64,000 nt of DNA from Chania fonticola_B (GCF_048537545.1 NZ_CP183220.1); one strand, 5' to 3'; positions 42,957 through 52,807 are shown, numbered from the stretch's first letter. Translations and numbers: made by a program. Notes: a model not told the origin generated them from the letters alone.

Positions 42957-44430
42957 ATGTCCAAAAAGAGAAAAGCCAGGAGCCCTATGGAAACCTGTTT
43001 CAAGATCCTTCAGCTCAAGTTCGACCAGAAGCTGACCAACCGTTGTATCGGGCTGACGATGAAAATCAGTGCCTCGACGGTTTTTGAGGTTCTCGCCCGC
43101 TTTAAAGCCACGTCTCTGCCATGGCCCCTTCCTGAAGCGATATCCCACGATGGCCTTGAAAAACTCATCTTCCCGGCCAAAGGCATACCTGCATCAGAGC
43201 GGGAAACTGGCGATGGGGTACTCCCACTTCTGCCGATGCTACCGGGAGTGGAAAAAGACACGGCGCCTCTCAATGCGCCAGGAGCACCGTGCCGGTGAAA
43301 AGCTCTTTATCGACTTCTGCGGCCCGACGGTTCCCGTCATCAACCCGGATACCGGCGAGGTTCGCCGTGTGGCCATCTTCGTGGCCGTGATGGGGGCGTC
43401 TAACTACACCTACGTGGAGGCCTGTGAAGGTCAAGATATGATGTCCTGGCTGAACGCCAACAGCCGCTGCCTGACCTTCCTGGGCGGTGTACCGAAGCTG
43501 CTGGTCCCCGATAACCTCAAAAGCGCGGTGAAAAAGGCCGATCGCTATGAACCCGTCATCAATGACAGTTACCAGGCGTTGGCGGAGCACTACAGCACCG
43601 TTATCATCCCGGCTCGCCCCTATAAGCCGAAAGATAAATCGAAAGCAGAAAACGGCGTTCTCATCGTCGAAAGATGGCTGCTTGCCCGCATCCGCAATGA
43701 AACCTTCTACACGCTCAGGGCGCTGAATACCCGTCTTCGTGAACTACTGGCGGACATGAATAACCGGCCAATGAAAGGGTACGGCAACCAGAGCCGCGCA
43801 GAGCGCTTCCGCGTACTGGATGCACCGGCGCTCTCGTCGCTGCCTCTGGCAGCGTACGAGTACACCGAATACAAAGCGGTGAAGGTCGCCCCAGACTACC
43901 ACGTTGAGTATGCGCATCACTGGTACTCGGTCCCGCATGAGCTGGTTGGTCAGCGCCTGTCGCTCAAGGCAGGTCAGTCGGTGGTCCAGGTCTGGCACAA
44001 GGGACAGTGCGTGGCGCAGCATCCGCGCAGCCTCCATGAATATCAGCACTCTACCAATCCGCTGCACATGCCGGCTCGGCACCTGGGGCACGGGACATGG
44101 ACGCCAGAACGTCTGGTCGAGATGGGATGTCGCATCGGCCCGTTCACCGGCAGAGTGGTTGACGCCATGCTGAAAGCCAAAGCCCATCCGGAACTGGCCT
44201 ACCGTGCGGTGCTCGGTCTGACCGCACTGCAGAAAAAATACGGAAAAGAGAGGCTGGAAAAAGCCAGTTGCGTCGCCTGGCATTACAAAACACCGGACAG
44301 GCGCTTCATCGACAACCTGCTGCGCCACAATCGCGAGAACCAGGAGCTGCCGTTATCGAGTCAGAGCGAACAACACTCTCCGGCCTCGCTGGAGCATGAA
44401 AACCTGCGCGGTCCAGGCTACTACCACTAA
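42957..44430 (+). pseudogene. istA: IS21 transposase IstA, frameshifted (copy 2)
   Basis: Same structure as in copy 1: the start at 42957 behind GGAGG, N-terminal frame to about LEKLIFPAKG, then the integrase part in a different frame up to 44430. Translations of both parts match copy 1, including the lesion, so the copies descend from one already broken element or have been homogenised. Unless frameshifting rescues it, it cannot transpose by itself. Confidence 0.85.
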
Positions 44431-44454
44431 CTGACAAACAGAGGAACAAACGGC

Positions 44455-45210
44455 ATGAGCGATAACCTGTTAAACAAACTGACCCAACTGAAGCTCCCGG
44501 CGATGGCAGGGAGCCTGATCCGCCAGCGAGAAACACCGCAGACCTACGGCGAGTTGTCGTTCGAGGAACGGCTGATCCTGCTGGCAGATGACGAACTGCT
44601 GAACAGGGAAAACGGTCGGGTGGCCCGTCTGAGGAAGAGTGCGAACCTGAAATACCAGGCAGCGCCGGAGGGGCTGCACTACCCCGTCTCAAGGGGGCTG
44701 AGAGCCGAACAGATGCGGGAACTGCTGAACGGTCATTACATCACGCATCGGAAAAACATCCTGATCACCGGCCCGACGGGGTGTGGGAAAAGCTGGATCG
44801 CCAATGCTCTGGGTGAGCAGGCCTGTCGCCAGAAACACAGCGTTCAGTACTGGCGTACCGGTCGGTTACTGGAAATGCTGGCGCAGGGCCGGGTAGACGG
44901 TAGCTGGCTGAAGCACCTGAAACAACTGCAAAAAACGCAGGTACTCATCCTGGACGATCTGGGTCTGGAACCCCTGAGCAACGCGCAATGTAACGACCTG
45001 CTGGAAATAGTGGAAGACCGGTACGGACAAAGCAGTACCCTGGTGGTGAGCCAGTTCCCAGTAGATAAGTGGCACGGGCTGATGGAGAGCCCGACAACGG
45101 CAGATGCGATCCTGGACAGACTGGTGCATAACGGCCACAGACTTGTACTGCAAGGAGAATCGATGAGGAAAAGCAAAACGGCAGTGGAAAGCGAGGAAAA
45201 AACAGGTTAA
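44455..45210 (+). CDS. istB: IS21 transposition helper ATPase IstB (copy 2)
   Basis: 251 aa, same translation as the copy 1 product. Walker A GPTGCGKSW, Walker B VLILDDLGLEP. Starts 24 nt after the istA stop behind AGAGGAAC. Frame intact. Confidence 0.93.
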   Translation: MSDNLLNKLTQLKLPAMAGSLIRQRETPQTYGELSFEERLILLADDELLNRENGRVARLRKSANLKYQAAPEGLHYPVSRGLRAEQMRELLNGHYITHRKNILITGPTGCGKSWIANALGEQACRQKHSVQYWRTGRLLEMLAQGRVDGSWLKHLKQLQKTQVLILDDLGLEPLSNAQCNDLLEIVEDRYGQSSTLVVSQFPVDKWHGLMESPTTADAILDRLVHNGHRLVLQGESMRKSKTAVESEEKTG

Positions 45211-45335
45211 AAAGCAGTAGGAAAAGTTAACGCATCCCGGTTGACCGAATGGAGACGAAATCCTGATCGAACTTCGGTGCCAATACGTGATCGAAGTTCC
45301 ATGCCAATCCGTGATCGAACAGAGCGGAATACGCA

Positions 45336-45735
45336 GTCAAACAACGCATCAGAAACAAAATCCATGCCCCAGACGTGGTTGGGATATAAGCCCTGAGGCT
45401 GCGGCTGCCGCCGCTGGGCAGATTTATTGCAACGTGGCCGTTTGAGGCGTAGCGACAGCCCTTGCTCACAGTAGAGGCGGTAGATCCGTTTGTGATTGTC
45501 GCGCCAGCCCTCACGCCGGAGCATCACGTGTACCCGGCGATATCCGTAGTGAATTCGCGTTTCGGTGATCTCACGAATACGCAGGCGCAGTGCGCTGTCA
45601 TCAGCAGCAACAGAACGATATCTAAACGAGCTGCGGCTGAGCCGTAGCGCAAAACAGATTTGTCTTTCGCTGGCACCGTATCGGGCCTGTAAATCCCTGA
45701 CCCATTCGCGCAGGCGTGCCAGCGTCAGTTCTTTT
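45336..45735 (-). pseudogene. IS3-family (IS407-like) OrfB, truncated by IS21
   Basis: The minus strand encodes LTLARLREWVRDLQARYGAS, ETRIHYGYRRVHVMLRREGW and PNHVWGMDFVSDALFD, with the first catalytic Asp in WGMDFV; the rest is lost at the IS21 end. An A6-G run near the orfA end is the expected frameshift site. Confidence 0.82.
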
Positions 45736-45748
45736 TTGCCAGCACATC

Positions 45749-45991
45749 CTACAGCATCGCCTTGTCGAGGCTCAGATCAGCAACCAGCCTCTTCAGCCTG
45801 AGATTTTCTTCTTCGAGCTGCCGCATGTGCTTCAGCTCTGAAGGGGAAATTCCACCGTATTTTTTACGCCACGTGTAAAAGGTGGCATCAGAGATACCCA
45901 GTTTACGGCAGACTTCAGGCACCGATGTACCCAGCTCGGCCTGTTTCAGGGCAAAGACAATCTGTTCTTCGGTGAATCGTGACTTTTTCAT
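45749..45991 (-). CDS. IS3-family (IS407-like) OrfA, probably shortened
   Basis: 80 aa from 45991 (MKKSRFTEEQIVFALKQAEL) behind GGAGG. Helix-turn-helix (VPEVCRKLGISDATFYTWRK) plus coiled coil (LKHMRQLEEENLRLKRLVAD). It ends DKAML followed by TAG where the family usually continues Q-DVL; the DNA then reads DVLAKKN before a TGA. A CAG-to-TAG change is likely, which would also block OrfAB fusion. Confidence 0.75.
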   Translation of the reverse strand: MKKSRFTEEQIVFALKQAELGTSVPEVCRKLGISDATFYTWRKKYGGISPSELKHMRQLEEENLRLKRLVADLSLDKAML

Positions 45992-46073
45992 CGGCACAAC
46001 CTCCACTCAGGGGTGTGTTTATCATGCCGGAATTCTGTTTCTGAATGGAGCAGGATTTTGGGGTAGGGTCAGC

Positions 46074-46619
46074 CTGACAGTGATGATGTCTTCTTCTGGT
46101 TTGTCAGCGTTGAGCGTGGACAGCGCAGCCGTGTTGGCGCCACTTTTATCGATAGTCACCACCTCAGGCTCGCCCTGATGACGAATGGCCTTGCGAAAGA
46201 AGCGCAACGCGACCGGGGCGTCCCGCCTGGCGGTCAGCAGGAAGTCGACGGTTTGCCCTGCCGTATCCACCGCGCGGTACAGATATTTCCACTGGCCTTT
46301 GATTTTGATGTAAGTTTCGACCATCCGCCACCGCCGACCTACAGTGCGCTTACGCTGGCGAAACGCCTTATCCAACAACGGTGCCAGGCGGATAACCCAG
46401 CGATGAAGCGTGGAATGGTCAACGATAACGCCGCGCTCCGCCATCATTTCTTCGAGATTGCGCAGGCTGAGTGCGTAAGTCAGATACCAGCGAACACATT
46501 GGGCAATAACATCGATGGGATAGTGCAGGCGTTTAAAAGCTTTTCGTATCAGAGGCATGAGCAGGTAACATTATAAAAAAACAGCATGTTACCCGACGAC
46601 GCCTTAATGCGACAAAACC
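46074..46619 (-). pseudogene. IS6-family transposase N-terminal part with mutated catalytic Asp
   Basis: Frame from 46558 (MPLIRKAFKRLHYPIDVIAQ) to about 46074, where it is cut after EEDIITVR by the IS3 element end. The first DDE residue is changed: RMVETYIKI instead of RMDETYIKI (codon GTC at 46321-46319). The second Asp (VTIDKSGAN) is present; the Glu part is missing. Terminal repeat ends at 46619 (…GCGACAAAACC). Confidence 0.82.
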
Positions 46620-46647
46620 GCATAGCTCACTATTTCCCCACGGTTTT

Positions 46648-46734
46648 TCATGCTCTCTGTTGCAAAGGCACAATTCGGATGCCGGCAACAGGGTCATAAA
46701 CTGCGTTAACAATTTCCTCATAAAAACCCTTCAT
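46648..46734 (-). CDS. Possible small ORF divergent from T6SS
   Basis: 28 codons reading MKGFYEEIVNAVYDPVAGIR then IVPLQQRA, preceded by AAAGGA with about 8-nt spacing. I do not recognise it. It may be a short peptide or the intact start of a gene whose 3' part was removed by IS6 insertion at 46619. Confidence 0.25.
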   Translation of the reverse strand: MKGFYEEIVNAVYDPVAGIRIVPLQQRA

Positions 46735-46802
46735 AATACCATTCCTTTTTGAAAATTAATAGTGACGTGACGGCACTACATTACCCATTCATGTTCTCGT
46801 AT

Positions 46803-46820
46803 GATTCAACGCGTTGAATC
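46803..46820. promoter_or_regulatory. 18-bp perfect palindrome upstream of tssB
   Basis: GATTCAACGCGTTGAATC is a perfect inverted repeat 213 bases before the tssB start, in a gene-free region. It looks like a dimeric repressor or activator operator and could control the T6SS operon. The binding protein is unknown. Confidence 0.5.
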
Positions 46821-47033
46821 GATACACATCTCTTCTCCCCGCCAAGAGCAGAGATCAATGAACGCGGACACACATATGAAACACTAGTTAACCAGCTGAT
46901 TTGCTGATGAATTCTAGAAGACGCTCAACCATTTTATTAGCTTCATTATTTTCGATTCAGAAATGGATGAGCTACGTATGTGGTGTGTTTTTATAAGAGG
47001 CACCCATTCAATTATTTTAAGGAGATCGGTGCG

Positions 47034-47552
47034 ATGAATACGCAACATAAGCTTGATAAAGTTCGGGCACCCCGCGTACAGATAACGTATGACGTTGAGT
47101 TAGGCGGAGCAGTAGAGAAAAAAGAATTACCAATGGTGATTGGTGTTATCGGCCAATTTGCAGAGCAAAAACTGCCAATGCGTGAACGCAGCTTCATGCA
47201 TATTGATAAAGACAATTTTAATGCGGTGATGGAAGGATTATCACCGTCATTGTCTGTTCAGGTGGAAAGTGCGCTACCAGGTAACGATGGTTATTTAAAT
47301 GTGGATCTGAAATTTAAATCCATGATGGATTTTACCCCAGAAAATTTAGCCCAGCAGATTGACCCGCTGCACAAGCTACTTGATGTCCGTGGCAAATTGA
47401 GTGACCTGAAAGGTCGTGCATTGAGTAATGAAAAATTGCGCGATCGACTGGCAGAAATCCTGGCTGAACATCAGGACAAGCTGCCAGTCGCGGAGGCTAC
47501 CAACGAAACGGCTGCGCCTCAGGCTGAAGACAATAAAGAGCAAGAGGAATAA
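47034..47552 (+). CDS. tssB: T6SS sheath small subunit TssB (VipA)
   Basis: 172 aa from the ATG at 47034, behind AAGGAG at 47019-47024. With TssC it forms the contractile sheath in the cytoplasm. Typical sequence: RAPRVQITYDVELGGAVEKK, ELPMVIGVIGQF, RSFMHIDKDNFNAVMEGLSP and PLHKLLDVRGKLSDLKGRAL. First gene of the T6SS run; the tssC start follows 8 nt after its stop. Confidence 0.96.
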   Translation: MNTQHKLDKVRAPRVQITYDVELGGAVEKKELPMVIGVIGQFAEQKLPMRERSFMHIDKDNFNAVMEGLSPSLSVQVESALPGNDGYLNVDLKFKSMMDFTPENLAQQIDPLHKLLDVRGKLSDLKGRALSNEKLRDRLAEILAEHQDKLPVAEATNETAAPQAEDNKEQEE

Positions 47553-47560
47553 TATTAATC

Positions 47561-49042
47561 ATGGAACAGCAAGTAGCAGAACAAGATGTATTACCGCAGA
47601 CAGAAAATAGCGCTGATTTTCTCGATAGAATTATTGATGCCACCCAGGCGGTACGTCGTGATGCCGATCGTGAGCGAGTTAAAGATCAATTGGGACAATT
47701 TCTGGCAGAAGTGACTGCGGGTTCTCTGGTGGTCTCCGGCGATCTGATTGACAGTATCGATGCGCGTATTGCCGCCATTGATGAACTGATGTCGGCACAA
47801 ATAAGCAAAGTACTGCACCATCCAGAATTTCAACGTCTTGAATCCTCTTGGACTGGCCTCAAAGGATTGTTGGATCAAAGCGAAACAGATAATACCCAAA
47901 TTCGTATGCTTAATGCGACGAAGAAAGACATGCTCAAAGATTTTAAATCCTCTTCGGATTTCGATCAGTCAATACTGTTTAAGAGCGTGTATGAGAGCGA
48001 ATACGGTACCTTCGGTGGTGAACCGTTCTCTGCTTTTGTCGGCGATTTTGATTTTGACAATAGCCCGGAAGACCTCTATTTACTGGAGCAGATCTCTCAC
48101 GTTGCGGCGGCGGCGCACGCGCCTTTCATAAGTTCAGTCAACGCAGGCATGCTGGGCCTGAACGATTTCAGCGAATTGCCTCGCCCGCGTGATTTATCGA
48201 AACTGCTGGAAACCTCAGACTACCTGCGCTGGAAACGTTTCCGCGATTCGGATGATTCCCGCTATGTCGGGCTGACATTGCCACGCGTTATCGGACGCCT
48301 GCCTTATGGTGCGAAAACGATTCCGGTGGAGCAGTTCTGTTTTGAAGAAAAAATTTCCGAAGATAACAGCGGCAGTTATTTATGGGTAAATGCCGCATAT
48401 TCTCTGGCCGGGCGTATGGTAAAAGCGTTTGAGCAGCATGGCTGGTGTGCGGCTATTCGCGGTATTGAAGGCGGCGGATTAGTGGAAGCACTACCGACTC
48501 ACCACTATGTTTCCGTAACTGGAGAGAAGAAGCTGCAATGCCCGACAGAAATCGCCATTTCCGATCGCCGAGAAAAAGAACTAGCTGAGATGGGATTTAT
48601 TCCTCTGGTATATTATAAGGGAACTGACTATGCGGCATTTTTTTCCGTTCAGTCCTCTAACAGGCCACGAAAATATACAACAGAATTAGCCAATGCTAAT
48701 GCCAAACTATCAACTCAGCTGCAGTATATGATGACAACCTCTCGCTTTGCTCACTATCTAAAAGTGATTGTGCGAGACAAAGTTGGGAGCTTTATGTCAC
48801 GAACGGAATGCCAGACTTATCTGCAGAACTGGATCAATCAATATATCGTGGGTTCCGATACTGTAGGGGCTGAAATTAAAGCCAGCCATCCATTACGTGA
48901 AGCGCGGATTGAAGTGGTTGAAGTTCCTGGTGCACCGGGAACTTATCGTGCGGTGGCTTATTTACGGCCACATTTTCAGTTGGAAGGCCTCAGTATGTCT
49001 TTACGTCTGGTGGCTGATTTGCCACCGTCGTCGGCAGCCTGA
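47561..49042 (+). CDS. tssC: T6SS sheath large subunit TssC (VipB)
   Basis: 493 aa. EvpB/VipB family: HPEFQRLESSWTGLKGLLDQ, FDFDNSPEDLYLLEQISHVA, LPRVIGRLPYG, EKISEDNSGSYLWVNAAYSL and the C-terminal SMSLRLVADLP. Polymerises with TssB around the Hcp tube and is stripped by ClpV. Intact. Confidence 0.97.
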   Translation: MEQQVAEQDVLPQTENSADFLDRIIDATQAVRRDADRERVKDQLGQFLAEVTAGSLVVSGDLIDSIDARIAAIDELMSAQISKVLHHPEFQRLESSWTGLKGLLDQSETDNTQIRMLNATKKDMLKDFKSSSDFDQSILFKSVYESEYGTFGGEPFSAFVGDFDFDNSPEDLYLLEQISHVAAAAHAPFISSVNAGMLGLNDFSELPRPRDLSKLLETSDYLRWKRFRDSDDSRYVGLTLPRVIGRLPYGAKTIPVEQFCFEEKISEDNSGSYLWVNAAYSLAGRMVKAFEQHGWCAAIRGIEGGGLVEALPTHHYVSVTGEKKLQCPTEIAISDRREKELAEMGFIPLVYYKGTDYAAFFSVQSSNRPRKYTTELANANAKLSTQLQYMMTTSRFAHYLKVIVRDKVGSFMSRTECQTYLQNWINQYIVGSDTVGAEIKASHPLREARIEVVEVPGAPGTYRAVAYLRPHFQLEGLSMSLRLVADLPPSSAA

Positions 49043-49074
49043 TCTTTCTTTTTAACCAAGCAAATGGAGTAGTT

Positions 49075-49569
49075 ATGAGTACTGGTATTTTTTTGAATTT
49101 GGGTGATATTAAAGGCGAAAGCACGGATAAAAATCATAAAGACTGGATTGAGCTGCAACACGTTAATTTTAGTGTTTCTAACAATGCTCACATTGCGTCC
49201 AGTGGCGTGAGAAAATTGAATAAAGGTACCGCCGATTTCCGTGCTATTCATTGTACGAAAATCATGGATAGCAGCACGGTAAAATTATTGTCTGCCGTTG
49301 CTGCTGGTGATTTTCTGAAGACAGTAAAACTGAATATCTGTACTATGTTCAATAATGAACTGCATCCGTATGCTGAACTGGAAATGGATCAGTGTATGAT
49401 CTCCGCAATTTCCGAAAATGCATCCAAAGAGGGCGGATACCCGCAGGAAGATTTCACTCTCGTCTTCTCTAAAGTGAAATGGACCTTCACGCCGCTGAAT
49501 GCTGATGGTAAGAAAGGCAGTAAATTGGGGCCGGAAGGCTGGGATCTGTTGCAGAACACCAAGTCGTAA
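49075..49569 (+). CDS. hcp: T6SS tube protein Hcp (TssD)
   Basis: 164 aa. Inner tube hexamer and effector carrier. MSTGIFLNLGDIKGESTDKN, WIELQHVNFSVSN, KIMDSSTVKLLSAVAAGDF, VFSKVKWTFTPLN are typical of the Hcp fold. No fused effector domain. Sits between tssC and tssE. Confidence 0.93.
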   Translation: MSTGIFLNLGDIKGESTDKNHKDWIELQHVNFSVSNNAHIASSGVRKLNKGTADFRAIHCTKIMDSSTVKLLSAVAAGDFLKTVKLNICTMFNNELHPYAELEMDQCMISAISENASKEGGYPQEDFTLVFSKVKWTFTPLNADGKKGSKLGPEGWDLLQNTKS

Positions 49570-49616
49570 TTTTCTACACTGTGCTGCCGGAGCTCCGGCA
49601 GCTCTCTGGAGCTGTA

Positions 49617-50060
49617 ATGCAACTGCAACCTTCTTTTTTGCATCGTTTACACGATGATTTTCCGCGTGAAGAACAACGCGTAATAAAAAACTGCTACCGG
49701 CGCCAGGAGATCCTTAATTCACTGGTGAAGGATTTAAATATGTTGTTTTCATCAAGACCTCTGTCTGCCGGCTCTGAGTTATACGGCGAACTGGAGCGTT
49801 CCATTTTGAATTACGGGGTTCTTGATGTGGTCGATGTAGATATTATGGATGATGAACTAATCAACCGTTTGCGGAATAACATCCATCAGACACTTACTTA
49901 TTTTGAACCACGCCTACGTGATATTTCTATAAAACTACAAAATAATTCACCAGAGAATATTCGTTTTTGGGTGCAGGGTATTGTCTGGGGAGAGTGCATT
50001 GTGTTCTCTGTCTCATGGAGTAACATCGCATACACTTATTCCATCTCTTGGGAAAAATAA
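49617..50060 (+). CDS. tssE: T6SS baseplate protein TssE (gp25-like)
   Basis: 147 aa from the ATG at 49617 (GGAG 5 nt before); an in-frame ATG at 49581 has no ribosome site. Signature LINRLRNNIHQTLTYFEPRL matches the gp25 'EPRL' core. Also SLVKDLNMLFSSRPLS and RSILNYGVLDVVDV. Baseplate wedge component that nucleates the sheath. The tssF start follows 6 nt after the stop. Confidence 0.93.
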   Translation: MQLQPSFLHRLHDDFPREEQRVIKNCYRRQEILNSLVKDLNMLFSSRPLSAGSELYGELERSILNYGVLDVVDVDIMDDELINRLRNNIHQTLTYFEPRLRDISIKLQNNSPENIRFWVQGIVWGECIVFSVSWSNIAYTYSISWEK

Positions 50061-50066
50061 TACACA

Positions 50067-51872
50067 ATGTTATTACCACAGAAGATATTAGCATATTACA
50101 ACCGGGAACTTAGCTATTTAAGACAATACGGTGCCGCTTTTGCCCGCCGATTTCCTAAAGTAGCCAGGCGGCTGGGATTGGCTGAAGGTGTATCGGAAGA
50201 TCCCCATGTAGAAAGGCTGGTTGAGTCATTTGCCTTTTTAACCGCCCGAATACATCAGCAAATCGACGAAGATATGCCGGAATTGAATAACGCGATTATG
50301 GAAGCATTGGCGCCACAGTTTATTCGCCAGGTCCCCTCCGTTTCGATGGTGCAGTTTCAGCCCTCGCCGGATATTTCTGGCATGACGGGAACTTTATCCG
50401 TTCCCCGATATACCAGCCTGATTTCCCATCCCGTGGAGGATGTGTCATGCCGTTATCGTACTACCTATCCGGTAGATATTCTGCCCATGGATCTCTGTGG
50501 TGCTTCGTTGGCTCCAGATCCATTTGACAGAGATTTTATTTTAACGCTGCGTTTTGCTGCCTGGCCGGGAGCGCAGTTTCAGGCACAAGCAATGCGTTTG
50601 TACCTCAATGGCGCACCGACTATTACCCACAGCCTGTATGAACTGTTGTTATCACAGATAAGCGAGTGGGATTGCCATAGTGGCGAGCATCGTCTTGATG
50701 TAACGACAAATGAGATACAGGCGGTAGGCTTTGCCGCGCAAGAATGTTTATGTGCAGAGGATATGGCGATTAATCCGGTTCATCATCTGTTTCGTGATTA
50801 TTTCAGTCTGGTGGAAAAATTCCTGTTCCTGGAGTTGCCGCTACCCATAGGGAAAACAATACCGCCAACGTTTGAATATCGCTTCCGCCTGAAAGATTGC
50901 AGCGCATTACGTCGCATTGAGCGTATTTGTGACAAAGTCAATATGGACACATTCCGCCTTAACTGTACGCCGGTGGTGAATTTGTTTCCGCATCAGGCTG
51001 AGCCACTGGTGCTGTCAGAAACGGAACATGAATACCTGGTTCAGCCGGATGTGCGTCGGCCATACGGTATGGAGGTTTACCGGGTTAACTCCGTGGAGTT
51101 CCTTGACCGTGGCCGGGTTGATGGACGCAATAATAAAATCATGGTAAGGCCACTGCTGGGTATTGAGCACTGCGAAGCTGACAGGGAACCGTCTGTTTAT
51201 TGGCAGGCGACACAAAAAGCGTCGTTATACCCGAACGATCGCGGGATGAACATGTTTATCGGCTTTGCCGACTTATGTGGAGAGCGAGCAACGCCAGTGG
51301 CAGATGTGGTCATGCTGAATGTAATGTGCACCAACCGAGACGTACCACAGCAGTTGAAAAACGGTCACCCGGAAGGAGACTTCGACGCTGAGTGTTCACT
51401 GCCGGGCGTGAAAGTGATGGGGTTAATTCGGCCACGTCCTCCGTTGCGGCCTCAGCAGGATTGCAGCCAGGGCTGGCGAATGGTTACACAGCTCAATTTG
51501 AATCATATGTTGCTGGGAGGAGATACAGGAGCGCAATGCCTCAGGGAAACCCTGGAGCTCTATAACCTGCAAAATGATGCAGCAGTATCGCGGCTCATTG
51601 CTCTACTTCGGCACATTGATATCTCTCCATTGTGTGCCAGGCTGGAACCTGCCGATCCCTACTCACTGGCGCGAGGGCTTGAAGTTGTGCTGACATTTCA
51701 GGCACAGGCGGAAGATTATGTTGATTTTTACCTATTTTGCAGTGTTCTTGAGCGATTTATCGCCATGTATGCGCCGGTGAACAGTTTTACTCAGGTGGTG
51801 ACACGTCTGGCGGGCGTGAACCACAGCGAACGTCGCTGGCCAAGACGTAGCGGGAGACTGGCGTGGCTGTAA
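50067..51872 (+). CDS. tssF: T6SS baseplate protein TssF
   Basis: 601 aa. Family N terminus ILAYYNRELSYLRQYGAAFA, then FPKVARRLGLAEGVSEDPHV, RLVESFAFLTARIHQQIDED and ALAPQFIRQVPSVSMVQFQP. Forms the baseplate wedge with TssG and TssE. Its end overlaps tssG by 10 nt, typical of the pair. Confidence 0.96.
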   Translation: MLLPQKILAYYNRELSYLRQYGAAFARRFPKVARRLGLAEGVSEDPHVERLVESFAFLTARIHQQIDEDMPELNNAIMEALAPQFIRQVPSVSMVQFQPSPDISGMTGTLSVPRYTSLISHPVEDVSCRYRTTYPVDILPMDLCGASLAPDPFDRDFILTLRFAAWPGAQFQAQAMRLYLNGAPTITHSLYELLLSQISEWDCHSGEHRLDVTTNEIQAVGFAAQECLCAEDMAINPVHHLFRDYFSLVEKFLFLELPLPIGKTIPPTFEYRFRLKDCSALRRIERICDKVNMDTFRLNCTPVVNLFPHQAEPLVLSETEHEYLVQPDVRRPYGMEVYRVNSVEFLDRGRVDGRNNKIMVRPLLGIEHCEADREPSVYWQATQKASLYPNDRGMNMFIGFADLCGERATPVADVVMLNVMCTNRDVPQQLKNGHPEGDFDAECSLPGVKVMGLIRPRPPLRPQQDCSQGWRMVTQLNLNHMLLGGDTGAQCLRETLELYNLQNDAAVSRLIALLRHIDISPLCARLEPADPYSLARGLEVVLTFQAQAEDYVDFYLFCSVLERFIAMYAPVNSFTQVVTRLAGVNHSERRWPRRSGRLAWL

Positions 51873-52807
51873 TTTTTCGCCTGGCGGGCAGGCGATTTTA
51901 TCAGAACGTCCGTCGGTTATTGAAATTTTGCCGTCTACAGGGCCAGGCATCGCAAACGCCTGATGATGTTGTGTACTTCGAGTCCGTGGTCACGCTAGAT
52001 GCCCCGGAGCGAGAAGTTGAAAACCTGCAGTTTGATGATGAAACCGTCATATCGGCGCGGCATCGCATGGCTGTACACCACTTCGGATTACTGGGAACGC
52101 ATGGTGCCTTACCGTTGGCCTATACCGAGTGGTTAATCGATCGGCGCTATCGTTACGGTGACGAATCAGCCAAGGCATTTATTGACATTTTTAATCACCG
52201 CCTGCTGAGTCTGCGCTTTCAGGCGTGGCAAAAATTTCGTTTATATGCCCATGCGGAGCTGAATTTCACATTGCGTCTGCCGGGCATCATCAATGCCGTT
52301 ACCGGGCAATGCCCACAAGCGATGTTGCCTGCGGCCGATAAAGGTGGATTACTGGCGCCATCGGTACGTTCGTTGGTGAATCTACAGCATTTATTACAGC
52401 GCGAATTTTCTCTGCCTGTAAGTGTAGCGCCTTTTCAAGGGCGCTGGCGCGAAGTACAGAACGAATACCAGGCTTCCTTGGGAAAGTGTGGTTTAGGATT
52501 GGCACCGGTATTGGGCCGCGTGTATTGGGATATCCAGTCACATTTCCTGATTCAGCTGGGGCCATTAACAGCGGCCCATAGCGAAGAATTTATGCCCGGT
52601 GGCAACGAGTATCTTCGTTTGTTTCAGCGTATACGCCTGTTTACCGGCGATTTATTGACGTTTTCTTTGGCACTATTGGTGTCACCTGAAAGAACGGGTA
52701 TTGCACTGAATGGCGAATCCCGTTTGGGGTGGACTGGTTTTTTAGGTAATGCGCAACAACAAGACGTGAGCCGCCTGTATGTTGAACCATCCGTTACGGT
52801 TACTTGA
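51863..52807 (+). CDS. tssG: T6SS baseplate protein TssG
   Basis: 314 aa, starting with GTG at 51863 inside the tssF end. Features of TssG: RFYQNVRRLLKFCRLQ, MAVHHFGLLGTHGALPLAYT, DIFNHRLLSLRFQAWQKFR and the C-terminal RVYWDIQSHFLIQLGPL. Works with TssF and TssE in the baseplate. Confidence 0.95.
   Translation: MAVIFRLAGRRFYQNVRRLLKFCRLQGQASQTPDDVVYFESVVTLDAPEREVENLQFDDETVISARHRMAVHHFGLLGTHGALPLAYTEWLIDRRYRYGDESAKAFIDIFNHRLLSLRFQAWQKFRLYAHAELNFTLRLPGIINAVTGQCPQAMLPAADKGGLLAPSVRSLVNLQHLLQREFSLPVSVAPFQGRWREVQNEYQASLGKCGLGLAPVLGRVYWDIQSHFLIQLGPLTAAHSEEFMPGGNEYLRLFQRIRLFTGDLLTFSLALLVSPERTGIALNGESRLGWTGFLGNAQQQDVSRLYVEPSVTVT

Larger units (their letters stand above)
42754..45335 (+). mobile_element. 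IS21-family element, copy 2 (plus orientation)
   Basis: 2582 bp, the inverted counterpart of copy 1 (14621-17202), beginning TGCAAAATGGCGTCTGAATC and ending …CGGAATACGCA. Left flank is the sulP gene, right flank is an IS3 orfB, with no target duplication, so the element marks a rearrangement junction. Confidence 0.92.
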
